64,000 nucleotides of DNA, from positions 62,001 to 126,000 of the forward strand of contig NZ_JACIJJ010000002.1 in assembly GCF_014199325.1 (NCBI RefSeq), read 5' to 3'. Shown here one piece after another: positions 10,019 through 17,160 of the stretch (positions within the stretch are counted from its first letter, which is position 1; the number at the start of each line of letters is the position of its first letter). A model generated the notes under the pieces. That model made no database searches, was not told the origin of the DNA, and was given only the letters and a program-made list of their open reading frames with translations. Both the position numbers and the translations under genes were made by a program. Source of the stretch: Sphingomonas yantingensis (GTDB lineage: Bacteria; Pseudomonadota; Alphaproteobacteria; Sphingomonadales; Sphingomonadaceae).

Positions 10019-10022
10019 CGTG

Positions 10023-10193
10023 TCAGGCGGCGCGGGGCTTGATGATGAGGTCAGCCGCCTTCTCTGCCTGCGCCACGTAGCGGTTTGCCATTTCGGCGTG
10101 TGCCTTTCGCGCGGCGACGTCGGTGCAGCGTGCGGCGATCGCGCGCTCCTGTTCGGCGCGGGTCAGGAAATAGCTGCGGTCCTGCGGTTCCAT
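10023..10193 (-). CDS. Small 56-aa charged protein, unknown function
   Basis: A complete small gene reading MEPQDRSYFLTRAEQERAIA at its start and ending ADLIIKPRAA. It has a strong ribosome site (GAGGAGAA, 6 nt before ATG) and shares the terminator with rpoZ. The sequence is predicted to be mostly helical, rich in Ala, Arg and Glu, with one Cys and no signal or membrane segment. The pattern SYFLTRAEQERAIAARC recalls small uncharacterised proteins of sphingomonads, but I do not know a function. The combination of ribosome site, codon use and terminator makes it a likely real gene despite its length. Confidence 0.65.
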   Translation of the reverse strand: MEPQDRSYFLTRAEQERAIAARCTDVAARKAHAEMANRYVAQAEKAADLIIKPRAA

Positions 10194-10416
10194 CACGGTT
10201 CTCCTCGTCCAAGCGGGAGCGCGGTGGGTCTCTCAGCCGCCGGCATGCTCGGATGAGTCGATTTGCCGGCGATGGAGATTGTCTATCACAGTCATCGCCC
10301 CGCCATCATGATCGAGGATAAGACGCGAAAATCCGGGCGCGCCGTCGTCACCACTCGCCTCGTGCTGCGAGCGGTTCGCGCTGGAAAGCGGCGCCCGAAC
10401 AAGGTATCGGGCCGCC
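10194..10416. other. Intergenic region ahead of hemA
   Basis: No clear operator or riboswitch is seen. A 61-codon minus-strand frame (10233-10418) covers most of it, but it has no ribosome site, its start lies across the hemA start, and its composition is unremarkable, so it is not called. The hemA promoter should lie here. Confidence 0.4.
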
Positions 10417-11661
10417 ATGATCGAGGTGCGTAACCAGCCCCCCGCGGTCGATTATGGCCGCGTCTTCGCCCAGGCCATCGACCGGCTGCATGCCGAGGGG
10501 CGCTACCGCGTCTTCATCGACATCCTGCGCAACAAGGGCGCGTTTCCCAATGCGCGATGCTTTGCCGGGCATAACGGGCCGAAGCCGATCACCGTCTGGT
10601 GCTCGAACGACTATCTGGCGATGGGCCAGCACCCGAAGGTGATCGCGGCGATGGAGGAGGCGCTCCACGATGTGGGCGCTGGCTCCGGCGGCACGCGCAA
10701 CATCGGCGGCAACACGCATTACCACGTCGATCTCGAGGCCGAACTCGCCGACCTGCACGGCAAGGAAGCGGCGCTGCTGTTCACCAGCGGGTACGTCTCG
10801 AACGAAGCGACGCTGTCGACGCTCGCCAAGGTGCTGCCCGGCTGCGTCGTATTTTCCGACGAGCTCAACCATGCCTCGATGATCGCGGGCATCCGCAATT
10901 CGGGCTGCGAGAAGCGGGTGTTCCGGCACAACGACCTCGCGCATCTCGAGTCGCTGCTGGCGGCCGAGGACGCGTCGGTGCCGAAGCTGATCGCGTTCGA
11001 GAGCGTCTATTCGATGGATGGCGACGTGGCGCCGATCCACGCGATCTGCGACCTTGCCGACAAGTACAATGCGCTGACGTATCTGGACGAGGTGCATGCT
11101 GTCGGCATGTATGGCGCGCGCGGCGGCGGGATTTCGGAGCGCGATGAGGCGGCGCATCGCCTGACGATCATCGAAGGGACGCTGGGCAAGGCGTTCGGCG
11201 TGATGGGCGGTTATATCGCCGCGGATCAGACGATCGTCGACGTGATCCGCAGCTATGCGCCGGGCTTCATCTTTACCACCAGCCTGTCGCCGGTGCTGGT
11301 GGCGGGCGTGCTGGCGAGCGTGCGCCACCTCAAGGCCTCCAGCATCGAGCGCGACGGCCAGCAGGCGGCGGCGGCGCGGCTGAAGGCGATGTTCGAGGAT
11401 GCTGGCCTGCCGGTGATGGCGACGACGACGCATATCGTCCCGCTGATGGTCGGCGATCCCGTCCGCGCCAAGCGGATCAGCGACATCCTGCTCGCCGAGT
11501 ACGGCGTCTACGTCCAGCCGATCAATTATCCGACTGTCCCGCGCGGGACCGAACGGCTCCGCTTCACCCCCGGCCCGGCGCATGACGAGGGCATGATGCG
11601 CGATCTGACTGCTGCGCTGGTCGAGATCTGGGGCCGGCTGGAGATGCGCGCCGCCGCCTGA
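10417..11661 (+). CDS. hemA: 5-aminolevulinate synthase
   Basis: The 414-aa PLP enzyme condenses glycine and succinyl-CoA to 5-aminolevulinate, the first step of tetrapyrrole synthesis in alphaproteobacteria. Diagnostic stretches are [13 protein letters not shown] near residue 65, [13 protein letters not shown] in the substrate channel, [19 protein letters not shown] and the PLP lysine in [14 protein letters not shown]. Length and motifs match ALAS rather than the related KBL or BioF. The ribosome site is weak. hemF, a later step of the same pathway, is at 61.6-62.4 kb. Confidence 0.95.
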   Translation: MIEVRNQPPAVDYGRVFAQAIDRLHAEGRYRVFIDILRNKGAFPNARCFAGHNGPKPITVWCSNDYLAMGQHPKVIAAMEEALHDVGAGSGGTRNIGGNTHYHVDLEAELADLHGKEAALLFTSGYVSNEATLSTLAKVLPGCVVFSDELNHASMIAGIRNSGCEKRVFRHNDLAHLESLLAAEDASVPKLIAFESVYSMDGDVAPIHAICDLADKYNALTYLDEVHAVGMYGARGGGISERDEAAHRLTIIEGTLGKAFGVMGGYIAADQTIVDVIRSYAPGFIFTTSLSPVLVAGVLASVRHLKASSIERDGQQAAAARLKAMFEDAGLPVMATTTHIVPLMVGDPVRAKRISDILLAEYGVYVQPINYPTVPRGTERLRFTPGPAHDEGMMRDLTAALVEIWGRLEMRAAA

Positions 11662-11691
11662 TAGCCTTTACTCCCGAGGGAGATCGAGGGG

Positions 11692-13373
11692 ATGGAACAG
11701 GGCTGGCGCGGGCGTTGTCGCCGCTCAGGCCGCGGGCAGCGCGGATTGCGGGACTTGGATGGCGACTGGTCACGGCGGCGGTGCTGCTGCTGGCGCTGAC
11801 GTGTTTGTGGCGCGGCTGGGTGGCGAGTTATCGCATCGAGCCGGCTTTCGCGGTGCGGGGGCTTGTCGTCGATGCGGAGGACGCGGCGCGGATTTTGGTC
11901 GAACCACGCGACTCGTCAGTCGCGGGCGTGCCCGAGGACGGGGCGCGGCTGATCGCGATCGACGGTGCGTTGGTGTTGAGCGGCGAGGATGCGGCCGCGC
12001 GTCTGGCGGGCGAAGGGCCGGTCGGGTTGACGCTGGAGGCGGCGGGAAAACGCATGGTCGTGACGCTGCGCAAAAGTGCGGCGCTGGCGACCGCTGCTGC
12101 CGCAGGGCCGGGGGCGCTGTTGCCGCAGTTCCTGGCGCTCTAGGCTTTGCAGTTCGTTGCCATCCTCGGCCTGCTCGCAGGCGGGTTGATCCTGGCCGAG
12201 CGGCGGCCGGAGGATCCAATGTCGATGCTGCTTGTCTATGCCTTTGCGATGGGCCCGGCGGCGTTGCCCGTGACCGCGACCGCGCTGGCGTGGCTTGGCT
12301 CGTATGATTTCCACGATCTGGCGACGGCGGCGTTCTTCGCGCTGTTCCTCGTCGCGCTGCCGGCCTCTCCCGGCGGGCGGTTCGTGCCGCGGCGCGGGCG
12401 CTGGCTGGCGCTATGGGCGCCGGTACTGTTCGTCCTGATCGTCGCGAACGCGTTGCCGCTGCCGGTGATCGCGTCGCTGTCGTTCGTGAGTGCGCTGATT
12501 GCCGGGCTGATGCCCGTCATTCGCTTTCGCCGTACGCCGCCGGGGATCGAGCGGCAGCAGCTGAAATGGGTGGGATTGGGGTTCACGCTTGCCTTTGTGG
12601 TGCTGCTGATCAGAGCGGTGCTCGTGATGGTCGGGCCGGCAGGGCCGTGGGTATTGCTTGGCGGAATGGTGCTGTTCAACCTGGGCTTCCTGATCCTGCC
12701 GGCCGGCGTGCTGGTGTAGCTGATGCGATACCGGCTGTGGGACGCGGGGCAGGAAGTGGCGAAGATCGCGGTGGCGCGGATCGACCCGAGCTTCGATGCG
12801 ACGACGCTCGCCGCGCTGTCGACCGCGGCGGTAGCAATCCTGTTTCTGCCGGTGCAGTCGCGGATCGATCGCTGGACCGAAGCGCGACTGGAACCGCGGA
12901 TCGGTCGGCTGCGCACGTTGCCGGAAATGCTGGGCACGCGCGCGGGGCGGGTGACGAGCGGGCAGCTTGCCGAGGCCGGGCTGGTCTAAGTGGTCGAGGG
13001 CGCCGCGGCGGCGGGCGGGACGCTGTCGATCGAGCGCGGAGGCGCGCCGGTGCTCCTCGCCGCGCGCGGGGCGCCGCCGGGGAGCGATGCGTTCGAGGTG
13101 CGGGGCGGCGAGGTGGTTCTGAGGCTGGCGGGGCGACCCGACGGGACGCCGCTGCTCGGCGGGGTGAGGGCATTGCTGAGCGACCTCGATCTGCCGCTGG
13201 CTGAAGCGTTCGGGGCGGTGCTGGCGCGCGAGGACCAGGCGCGGACGATCGCGGGGCTGGCGGCGCGTGTCGACGCGCTCGCCGGTCAGGTGGCGGCGCT
13301 GTCCGCGGGCGGGGCAAGCAGCGCGCGCACCTCCTCGATGAAGCGCAGCACCGAGATTGGCTTGGAGACATAG
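11692..13373 (+). pseudogene. Broken multi-pass membrane sensor-like gene with three in-frame stops
   Basis: One frame reads as a coherent protein over about 1.65 kb but is cut by TAG at 12141, TAG at 12717 and TAA at 12987, with no frameshift between them. A convincing start with ribosome site (GAGGGG then ATG 11692) is out of frame with the body, so a 5' frameshift near 11714 is likely as well. The order is a first membrane segment, a periplasmic-type domain, six or so hydrophobic segments (12150-12720), LMRYRLWDA, then a soluble GAF-like tail. LRYRLYDA-type joints occur in 7TM histidine kinases, but no kinase domain follows. The last 88 nt run antisense to divK, so the native stop also seems lost. 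Confidence 0.7.
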
Positions 13374-13693
13374 GCGGTTGCCCCCGCGGCGCGGATGCGT
13401 GCCTCGTCGTCATGCCCGGCATAGGCGGTGACCGCCATGATCGGCACATGTTTGAGCCGGGGATCGGCGCGGAACCGCTGGATGAGCTCGAGGCCGGTGA
13501 CGTGCGGCAACTGGATGTCGGTGACGATCAGGTCGGGCGCGGTTTCCCGCGCCTTTGCCACCGCCTCGCGCCCGTCGCGGACCGGGGTCGGCACGAAACC
13601 GTGCGCGCGAAGGAGATCGCAGAACAGCTTGAGGTTGAGCTCGTTGTCCTCGACAACCAGCACGGGTCGCGGCAAGGCGGCGTCTTCTTCCAT
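13286..13693 (-). CDS. divK: DivK-like single-domain response regulator
   Basis: The 135-aa protein is a lone receiver domain. Acidic pocket residue D16 lies in VVEDNELNLK, the phospho-acceptor is D59 in LIVTDIQLP, and the switch region has MAVTAYAG and the lysine in VSKPIS. This layout and the NELNLKLF helix are characteristic of DivK, which relays cell-cycle kinase signals (DivJ/PleC to DivL-CckA) in Caulobacter and relatives. AGGACGAA precedes ATG 13693. It diverges from the DUF3572 gene with 18 nt between the starts. No output domain is present, as expected. Confidence 0.85.
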   Translation of the reverse strand: MEEDAALPRPVLVVEDNELNLKLFCDLLRAHGFVPTPVRDGREAVAKARETAPDLIVTDIQLPHVTGLELIQRFRADPRLKHVPIMAVTAYAGHDDEARIRAAGATAYVSKPISVLRFIEEVRALLAPPADSAAT

Positions 13694-13711
13694 CGAGGTT
13701 CGTCCTATCCG

Positions 13712-13990
13712 ATGCCGATCCGCGAAACAAACGCCGAACCCGATCCGAAAGCGGTCGCGCTGGGCGCGCTCGGCTGGGCGGTGAGCGACGGCACGCGCGC
13801 CGACCGGCTGCTTGCGACGACGGGCCTCGACCCTGCGGACCTGCGCGCGCGGGCGGGCGAGCCGGCAGTGCTGGCGGCGGTATTGGGCTTCATCGAGGCG
13901 CACGAGCCCGACCTGATCGCCTGCGCCGACGCGCTAGGTCTCGAGCCCGCGCTGCTGGTGCGCGCGCGGATGCGGCTGGAGGGCGAATGA
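13712..13990 (+). CDS. DUF3572 family protein
   Basis: A 92-aa, acidic, helical protein matching DUF3572, a small alphaproteobacterial family without known function. Visible features are VALGALGWAVSDGTRADRLL and a DPADLRARAGEP repeat-like turn, followed by FIEAHEPDLIACADALGL. No signal or membrane segment is present. It is divergent from divK, an arrangement I recall from other sphingomonads, and couples by ATGA to the HAD gene. Frame and start are well defined; function is unknown. Confidence 0.75.
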   Translation: MPIRETNAEPDPKAVALGALGWAVSDGTRADRLLATTGLDPADLRARAGEPAVLAAVLGFIEAHEPDLIACADALGLEPALLVRARMRLEGE

Positions 13991-14628
13991 AGCCGCTGCT
14001 GATTACCGATTGCGACGAGGTGCTGCTGCACATGGTGCGGCATTTCCGTGGCTGGCTGGACGAGGCGCACGCGATCGACTTCACCTTTACGCAGGATTTC
14101 GCCAACGCGATGACGCGCGCGGACGGGTCGAAGCCGACGCAGCGGGAGATGTGGGCGCTGCTCGGCGGCTTTTTTCCCGAGCAGATGCACCGCCAGACGA
14201 TCGTGCCCCATGCGCGCGAGGCGCTGGCACGGATCGCACAGACGGCGGAGATCGTCGTGCTCACCAACCTTGAGGATCATTGCCAGACGCACCGCGTCGA
14301 CCAGCTTGCCATGCATGGCATCGTGCACCGGGTCGAGTGCAATCAGGGCGGCAAGGGCAAGGCAGTCGCGCGGCTCGTGGCCGAGCATGGCGATCCGGTA
14401 ACGGTATTCGTCGACGATCTGGGCGTCCACCACGCTTCCGTCGCCGAGGCCGCGCCCGGCGTCCACCGGCTGCACATGGTGGCCGAGCCCGACCTTGCGC
14501 CGCTGGTGGGCAAGGCACCCGCCGCGCATGCGCGGATCGACGATTGGCGCCAGGCGGCGGACTGGATCGAGGCGCGGTTCGCTTCGGGCTTGCCCGCCGA
14601 TGCGCCCGCGGGCAGAGCGACGGCATGA
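13987..14628 (+). CDS. HAD-superfamily hydrolase
   Basis: A 213-aa HAD-fold protein. Motif I is D8-C-D10 in LLITDCDEVLL, motif II is VVLTNL, motif III supplies a lysine in GGKGKAV and motif IV is VFVDDLG. These are the residues for phosphoaspartate hydrolysis of a phosphomonoester. The substrate is unknown. It overlaps DUF3572 and ridA by 4 nt on either side, so the three are probably one transcript. Confidence 0.8.
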   Translation: MKPLLITDCDEVLLHMVRHFRGWLDEAHAIDFTFTQDFANAMTRADGSKPTQREMWALLGGFFPEQMHRQTIVPHAREALARIAQTAEIVVLTNLEDHCQTHRVDQLAMHGIVHRVECNQGGKGKAVARLVAEHGDPVTVFVDDLGVHHASVAEAAPGVHRLHMVAEPDLAPLVGKAPAAHARIDDWRQAADWIEARFASGLPADAPAGRATA

Positions 14629-15089
14629 GCACGCGCATCGAAACCCGCCTGGCCGAACTCGGCCTCTCGCTTCCCGAAGCCGCCGCGCCGGTCGCCGCCT
14701 ATGTGCCGGTGGTCGAGCATGGCGGGCTTCTCCACATTTCCGGCCAGCTGCCGTTCGACGATGGCGCGCTGATGATGGGCCGGGTGGGCGAGGACCGCGA
14801 GCTGTCCTTCGCGCAGGAAGCGGCGAAGCGGTGCGCGCTGATGGTGCTGGCACAGGCCAAGCGCGCGCTGGGCGGCGACCTGTCGCGGATCGAGCGGATC
14901 GTGAAGCTGGGCGTGTTCGTCAATTCGGCCACCGACTTTACCGACCAGGCCAAGGTCGCCAATGGCGCGTCGGAGCTGATGATCGAGTTGATGGGCGATA
15001 TCGGCCGTCATGCGCGCAGCGCGGTCGGCGTCGCGGTGTTGCCGCTGGGCGCGGTGGTCGAGATCGACGCGATCATAGCGGTCCGCTGA
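14625..15089 (+). CDS. RidA (YjgF) family protein
   Basis: A 154-aa protein of the RidA family, members of which hydrolyse reactive enamine/imine intermediates released by PLP enzymes. Family features seen are VVEHGGLLHISGQLPF, the AAKRCALMVLAQ helix, IVKLGVFVNSATDF and a terminal ARSAVGVAVLPLGAVVEID. It belongs to the longer alphaproteobacterial subgroup rather than the 128-aa RidA proper, so activity on imines is likely but not certain. It is the last gene of the DUF3572-HAD-RidA run. Confidence 0.85.
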   Translation: MSTRIETRLAELGLSLPEAAAPVAAYVPVVEHGGLLHISGQLPFDDGALMMGRVGEDRELSFAQEAAKRCALMVLAQAKRALGGDLSRIERIVKLGVFVNSATDFTDQAKVANGASELMIELMGDIGRHARSAVGVAVLPLGAVVEIDAIIAVR

Positions 15090-15098
15090 TCGGTAACG

Positions 15099-15118
15099 CG
15101 TGCAACTTTTGTTGCGCG
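15099..15118 (+). terminator. Weak terminator after ridA
   Basis: An 8-bp hairpin with loop TTTT, formed by GCAAC and GTTGC plus flanking GC pairs, sits 10 nt after the ridA stop. Only two T residues follow. Confidence 0.4.
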
Positions 15119-15164
15119 TTTCCCACAGCGATCCTTCTTTTGTGACAGTTCGTTTTCGACTCGT

Positions 15165-15196
15165 CTTGTGCGCTGCGGCATGATGCGGCACACAAG
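15165..15196. promoter_or_regulatory. 12-bp inverted repeat upstream of the TorF porin
   Basis: Arms CTTGTGCGCTGC (15165-15176) and GCGGCACACAAG (15185-15196) pair with one mismatch and one G-T pair around an 8-nt centre. It lies about 100 nt ahead of the porin gene. It could be an operator or a leader hairpin. Confidence 0.35.
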
Positions 15197-15295
15197 GCGG
15201 GTCGGTGAACGACCGCGCGTGCTTTCAGCACCTCAGACAGACGCGGCATCCCGGCAGCAGGAGAGAACCATCGCCTCTTTATGAAAGGGCCTACG

Positions 15296-16138
15296 ATGCG
15301 GTTCTCTAATTTCGGGCTCCCGGCCCTATTTCTCGTCTGTGCCACCCCTGCCTTCGCGCAGGAGGAAACCGCCCCGCCGTCACCGATCGCGGTGTCGGGC
15401 AGCGCGTCGATCACTTCCGACTATCGATTCCGCGGCGTTAGCCAGTCCGACAAGGAAATGGCGATCCAGGGCGGCATCACCATTTCCCACGAAAGCGGCT
15501 TCTATGTCGGTACCTGGGGCTCGAACCTGGCTGGCTGGGGCACGTTCGGCGGCGCCAATATGGAGCTCGACCTGATCGGCGGTTTCAAGACGCCGATTGG
15601 CGGCGGCGGCACGCTGGATGTGGGTGTCACCTGGTACATGTACCCCGGCGGCGCCGACAAGACCGACTTCGCCGAACCCTATGTCAAGCTCTCGGGCACG
15701 ACCGGGCCGGTCACGCTGACCGCGGGCGTCTTCTATGCGCCGCAGCAGGAGGCACTGGGCAACTGGTGGTTCACCGGCGCCGATGCTGTGACGGGCGTCT
15801 ACAACGATCCGGGCGACAAGGAGGACAACCTCTATCTGTCGGGCGACGCGGTCGCGGCGATCCCGAACACGCCGGTCTCGCTTCGCGCGCATATCGGCTA
15901 TTCGGACGGCAATCCGGGCCTGGGGCCGAACGGCACCAGTGTCGCGCCGACGGGCAAATACTGGGATTGGACGCTCGGCGCCGATTTCACCTACAAGAAC
16001 CTGACGCTCGGTCTGTCGTACGTCGACACCGACATCAGCCGTGCGGATGGCGCCTATCTGCTCCCCAACTTCTCGAAGGGCGGGACTGATCCGATCGCAG
16101 ACGGCGCGGTGGTGGCGTCGCTGACCGCGGCGTTCTGA
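15296..16138 (+). CDS. TorF family putative outer-membrane porin
   Basis: The 280-aa protein has a clear signal peptide (hydrophobic NFGLPALFLVC, cut after AFAQ) and then reads as a TorF-type barrel: SASITSDYRFRGVSQSD is the family signature, followed by alternating beta segments and a terminal Phe (SLTAAF). The family is assigned as a porin by fold prediction; transport specificity is unknown. ATG 15296 has AAAGGG at a usual distance. ATG 15281 in the same frame would add five residues, and GGAGAG is too far from it. A strong two-way terminator follows. Confidence 0.85.
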   Translation: MRFSNFGLPALFLVCATPAFAQEETAPPSPIAVSGSASITSDYRFRGVSQSDKEMAIQGGITISHESGFYVGTWGSNLAGWGTFGGANMELDLIGGFKTPIGGGGTLDVGVTWYMYPGGADKTDFAEPYVKLSGTTGPVTLTAGVFYAPQQEALGNWWFTGADAVTGVYNDPGDKEDNLYLSGDAVAAIPNTPVSLRAHIGYSDGNPGLGPNGTSVAPTGKYWDWTLGADFTYKNLTLGLSYVDTDISRADGAYLLPNFSKGGTDPIADGAVVASLTAAF

Positions 16139-16155
16139 CGCTGGCTTAGGGCACG

Positions 16156-16196
16156 AAAAAGGGGCCGCGCTTCATGGCGAAGCGCGGCCCCTTTTT
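16156..16196. terminator. Strong two-way terminator between torF and DUF3035 genes
   Basis: A perfect 18-bp stem (16156-16173 with 16179-16196), loop ATGGC, with a 5-A run on one side and a 5-T run on the other. It serves both convergent genes. Confidence 0.9.
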
Positions 16197-16211
16197 GCTG
16201 GGCAGAAGCCC

Positions 16212-16649
16212 TTAGTTCTTGGGCGGGGTGGTCGTGGCCGGTGCGGGCGTGCCGGCGACCGCGCGCGCGTCCTGACCGTCACCCTGCGGGGCGGCGACGA
16301 CGTCGCGTACTGTCGTTCCCTTGTCGATCACGTTGGTCGAGGGGTCGCCTGCGCCCGAGCGGATGCCGGCATCGGCGGTGTTGCCGCCGGCCGCGCGGAT
16401 CGCCGCGCTTTCGCCCGCGCTGCGCGGGGCGGGGCCGCCGAAGAGAGCGTCGGCTGCCTGGACCGAGGGGCTGACGTCCTGCGGGCGCGGGGCGCCCGGC
16501 TGCGGCGGCACGAGCGCGAAGTCGGGCGGGATCACCAGCGGCGCCTGACGCGCCGTGGCGAACTCGTCGGGGCGATTGCGGTCGAGGCCGCTCTTGCCGC
16601 AGCCGGCGAGCGAGAGGGCCACGAGGCCGAGCGCGAACATCTTACGCAT
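16212..16649 (-). CDS. DUF3035 family lipoprotein
   Basis: A 145-aa protein with a lipobox (LSLAGC, Cys17), so it should be lipidated and anchored to a membrane. DUF3035 members are short, proline-rich alphaproteobacterial lipoproteins; FATARQAPLVIPPDFALVPP is the conserved core. Function is unknown. It overlaps the 3' end of lspA, whose product processes lipoproteins, by 8 nt, so substrate and peptidase are co-produced. It is the last gene of the folA-ileS-lspA run. Confidence 0.82.
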   Translation of the reverse strand: MRKMFALGLVALSLAGCGKSGLDRNRPDEFATARQAPLVIPPDFALVPPQPGAPRPQDVSPSVQAADALFGGPAPRSAGESAAIRAAGGNTADAGIRSGAGDPSTNVIDKGTTVRDVVAAPQGDGQDARAVAGTPAPATTTPPKN

Positions 16650-17160
16650 TGGGTTTCTCCACGGGAGCGGCCGTCGCCGGTTTGCCTTCGCGCACGAACA
16701 GCGCGCGGATCAGAAGGATGACGACGCCGATGGTAATCGCGGCGTCGGCCACGTTGAAGACGAGAAACGGGCGCCACTCGCCGAAATGCAGGTCGGCGAA
16801 GTCGACGACGTAGCCGAAGCGGATGCGGTCGAGGATGTTGCCGAGCGCACCGCCGAGGACCAGCGCCAGCGCCGCCTTGTCGCGCGGGTTTTCCTCGCGC
16901 CGCATCCAGATCGCGACGCCGACCGCGATCGCGCCGGTCAGGAGGACCAGTGCCCAGCGCATCCAGCTCGAATCGGCGGGCAGCAGGCCGAGCGACACGC
17001 CGACATTGGGGACGAAACGCAGGTCGAAGATGCCGATCAGCGGCTTGACCGCGCCGATCCGGTCGACGCCGAGCGGCCCGGTCACCAGCCACTTGGTCAG
17101 CTGGTCGACCAGGAACACCAGCCCCGCGATGCGGAAGCCCCAGGAACGTGCGGACGTCAT
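16642..17160 (-). CDS. lspA: Signal peptidase II (prolipoprotein signal peptidase)
   Basis: The 172-aa membrane aspartic peptidase cleaves signal peptides from lipidated prolipoproteins. Four hydrophobic segments are visible. Catalytic aspartates are in GNILDRIRFGYVVDF and FNVADAAITIG. The N-terminal LVDQLTK motif is also conserved. ATG 17160 overlaps the ileS stop as ATGA, the common ileS-lspA coupling. Ten more upstream codons in frame are unlikely to be used. Confidence 0.94.
   Translation of the reverse strand: MTSARSWGFRIAGLVFLVDQLTKWLVTGPLGVDRIGAVKPLIGIFDLRFVPNVGVSLGLLPADSSWMRWALVLLTGAIAVGVAIWMRREENPRDKAALALVLGGALGNILDRIRFGYVVDFADLHFGEWRPFLVFNVADAAITIGVVILLIRALFVREGKPATAAPVEKPNA

Noticed and set aside
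10233..10418. 61-codon minus-strand frame ahead of hemA
   Set aside because: No ribosome site, start lies across the hemA start codon, and no protein-like features. It remains possible but unsupported.
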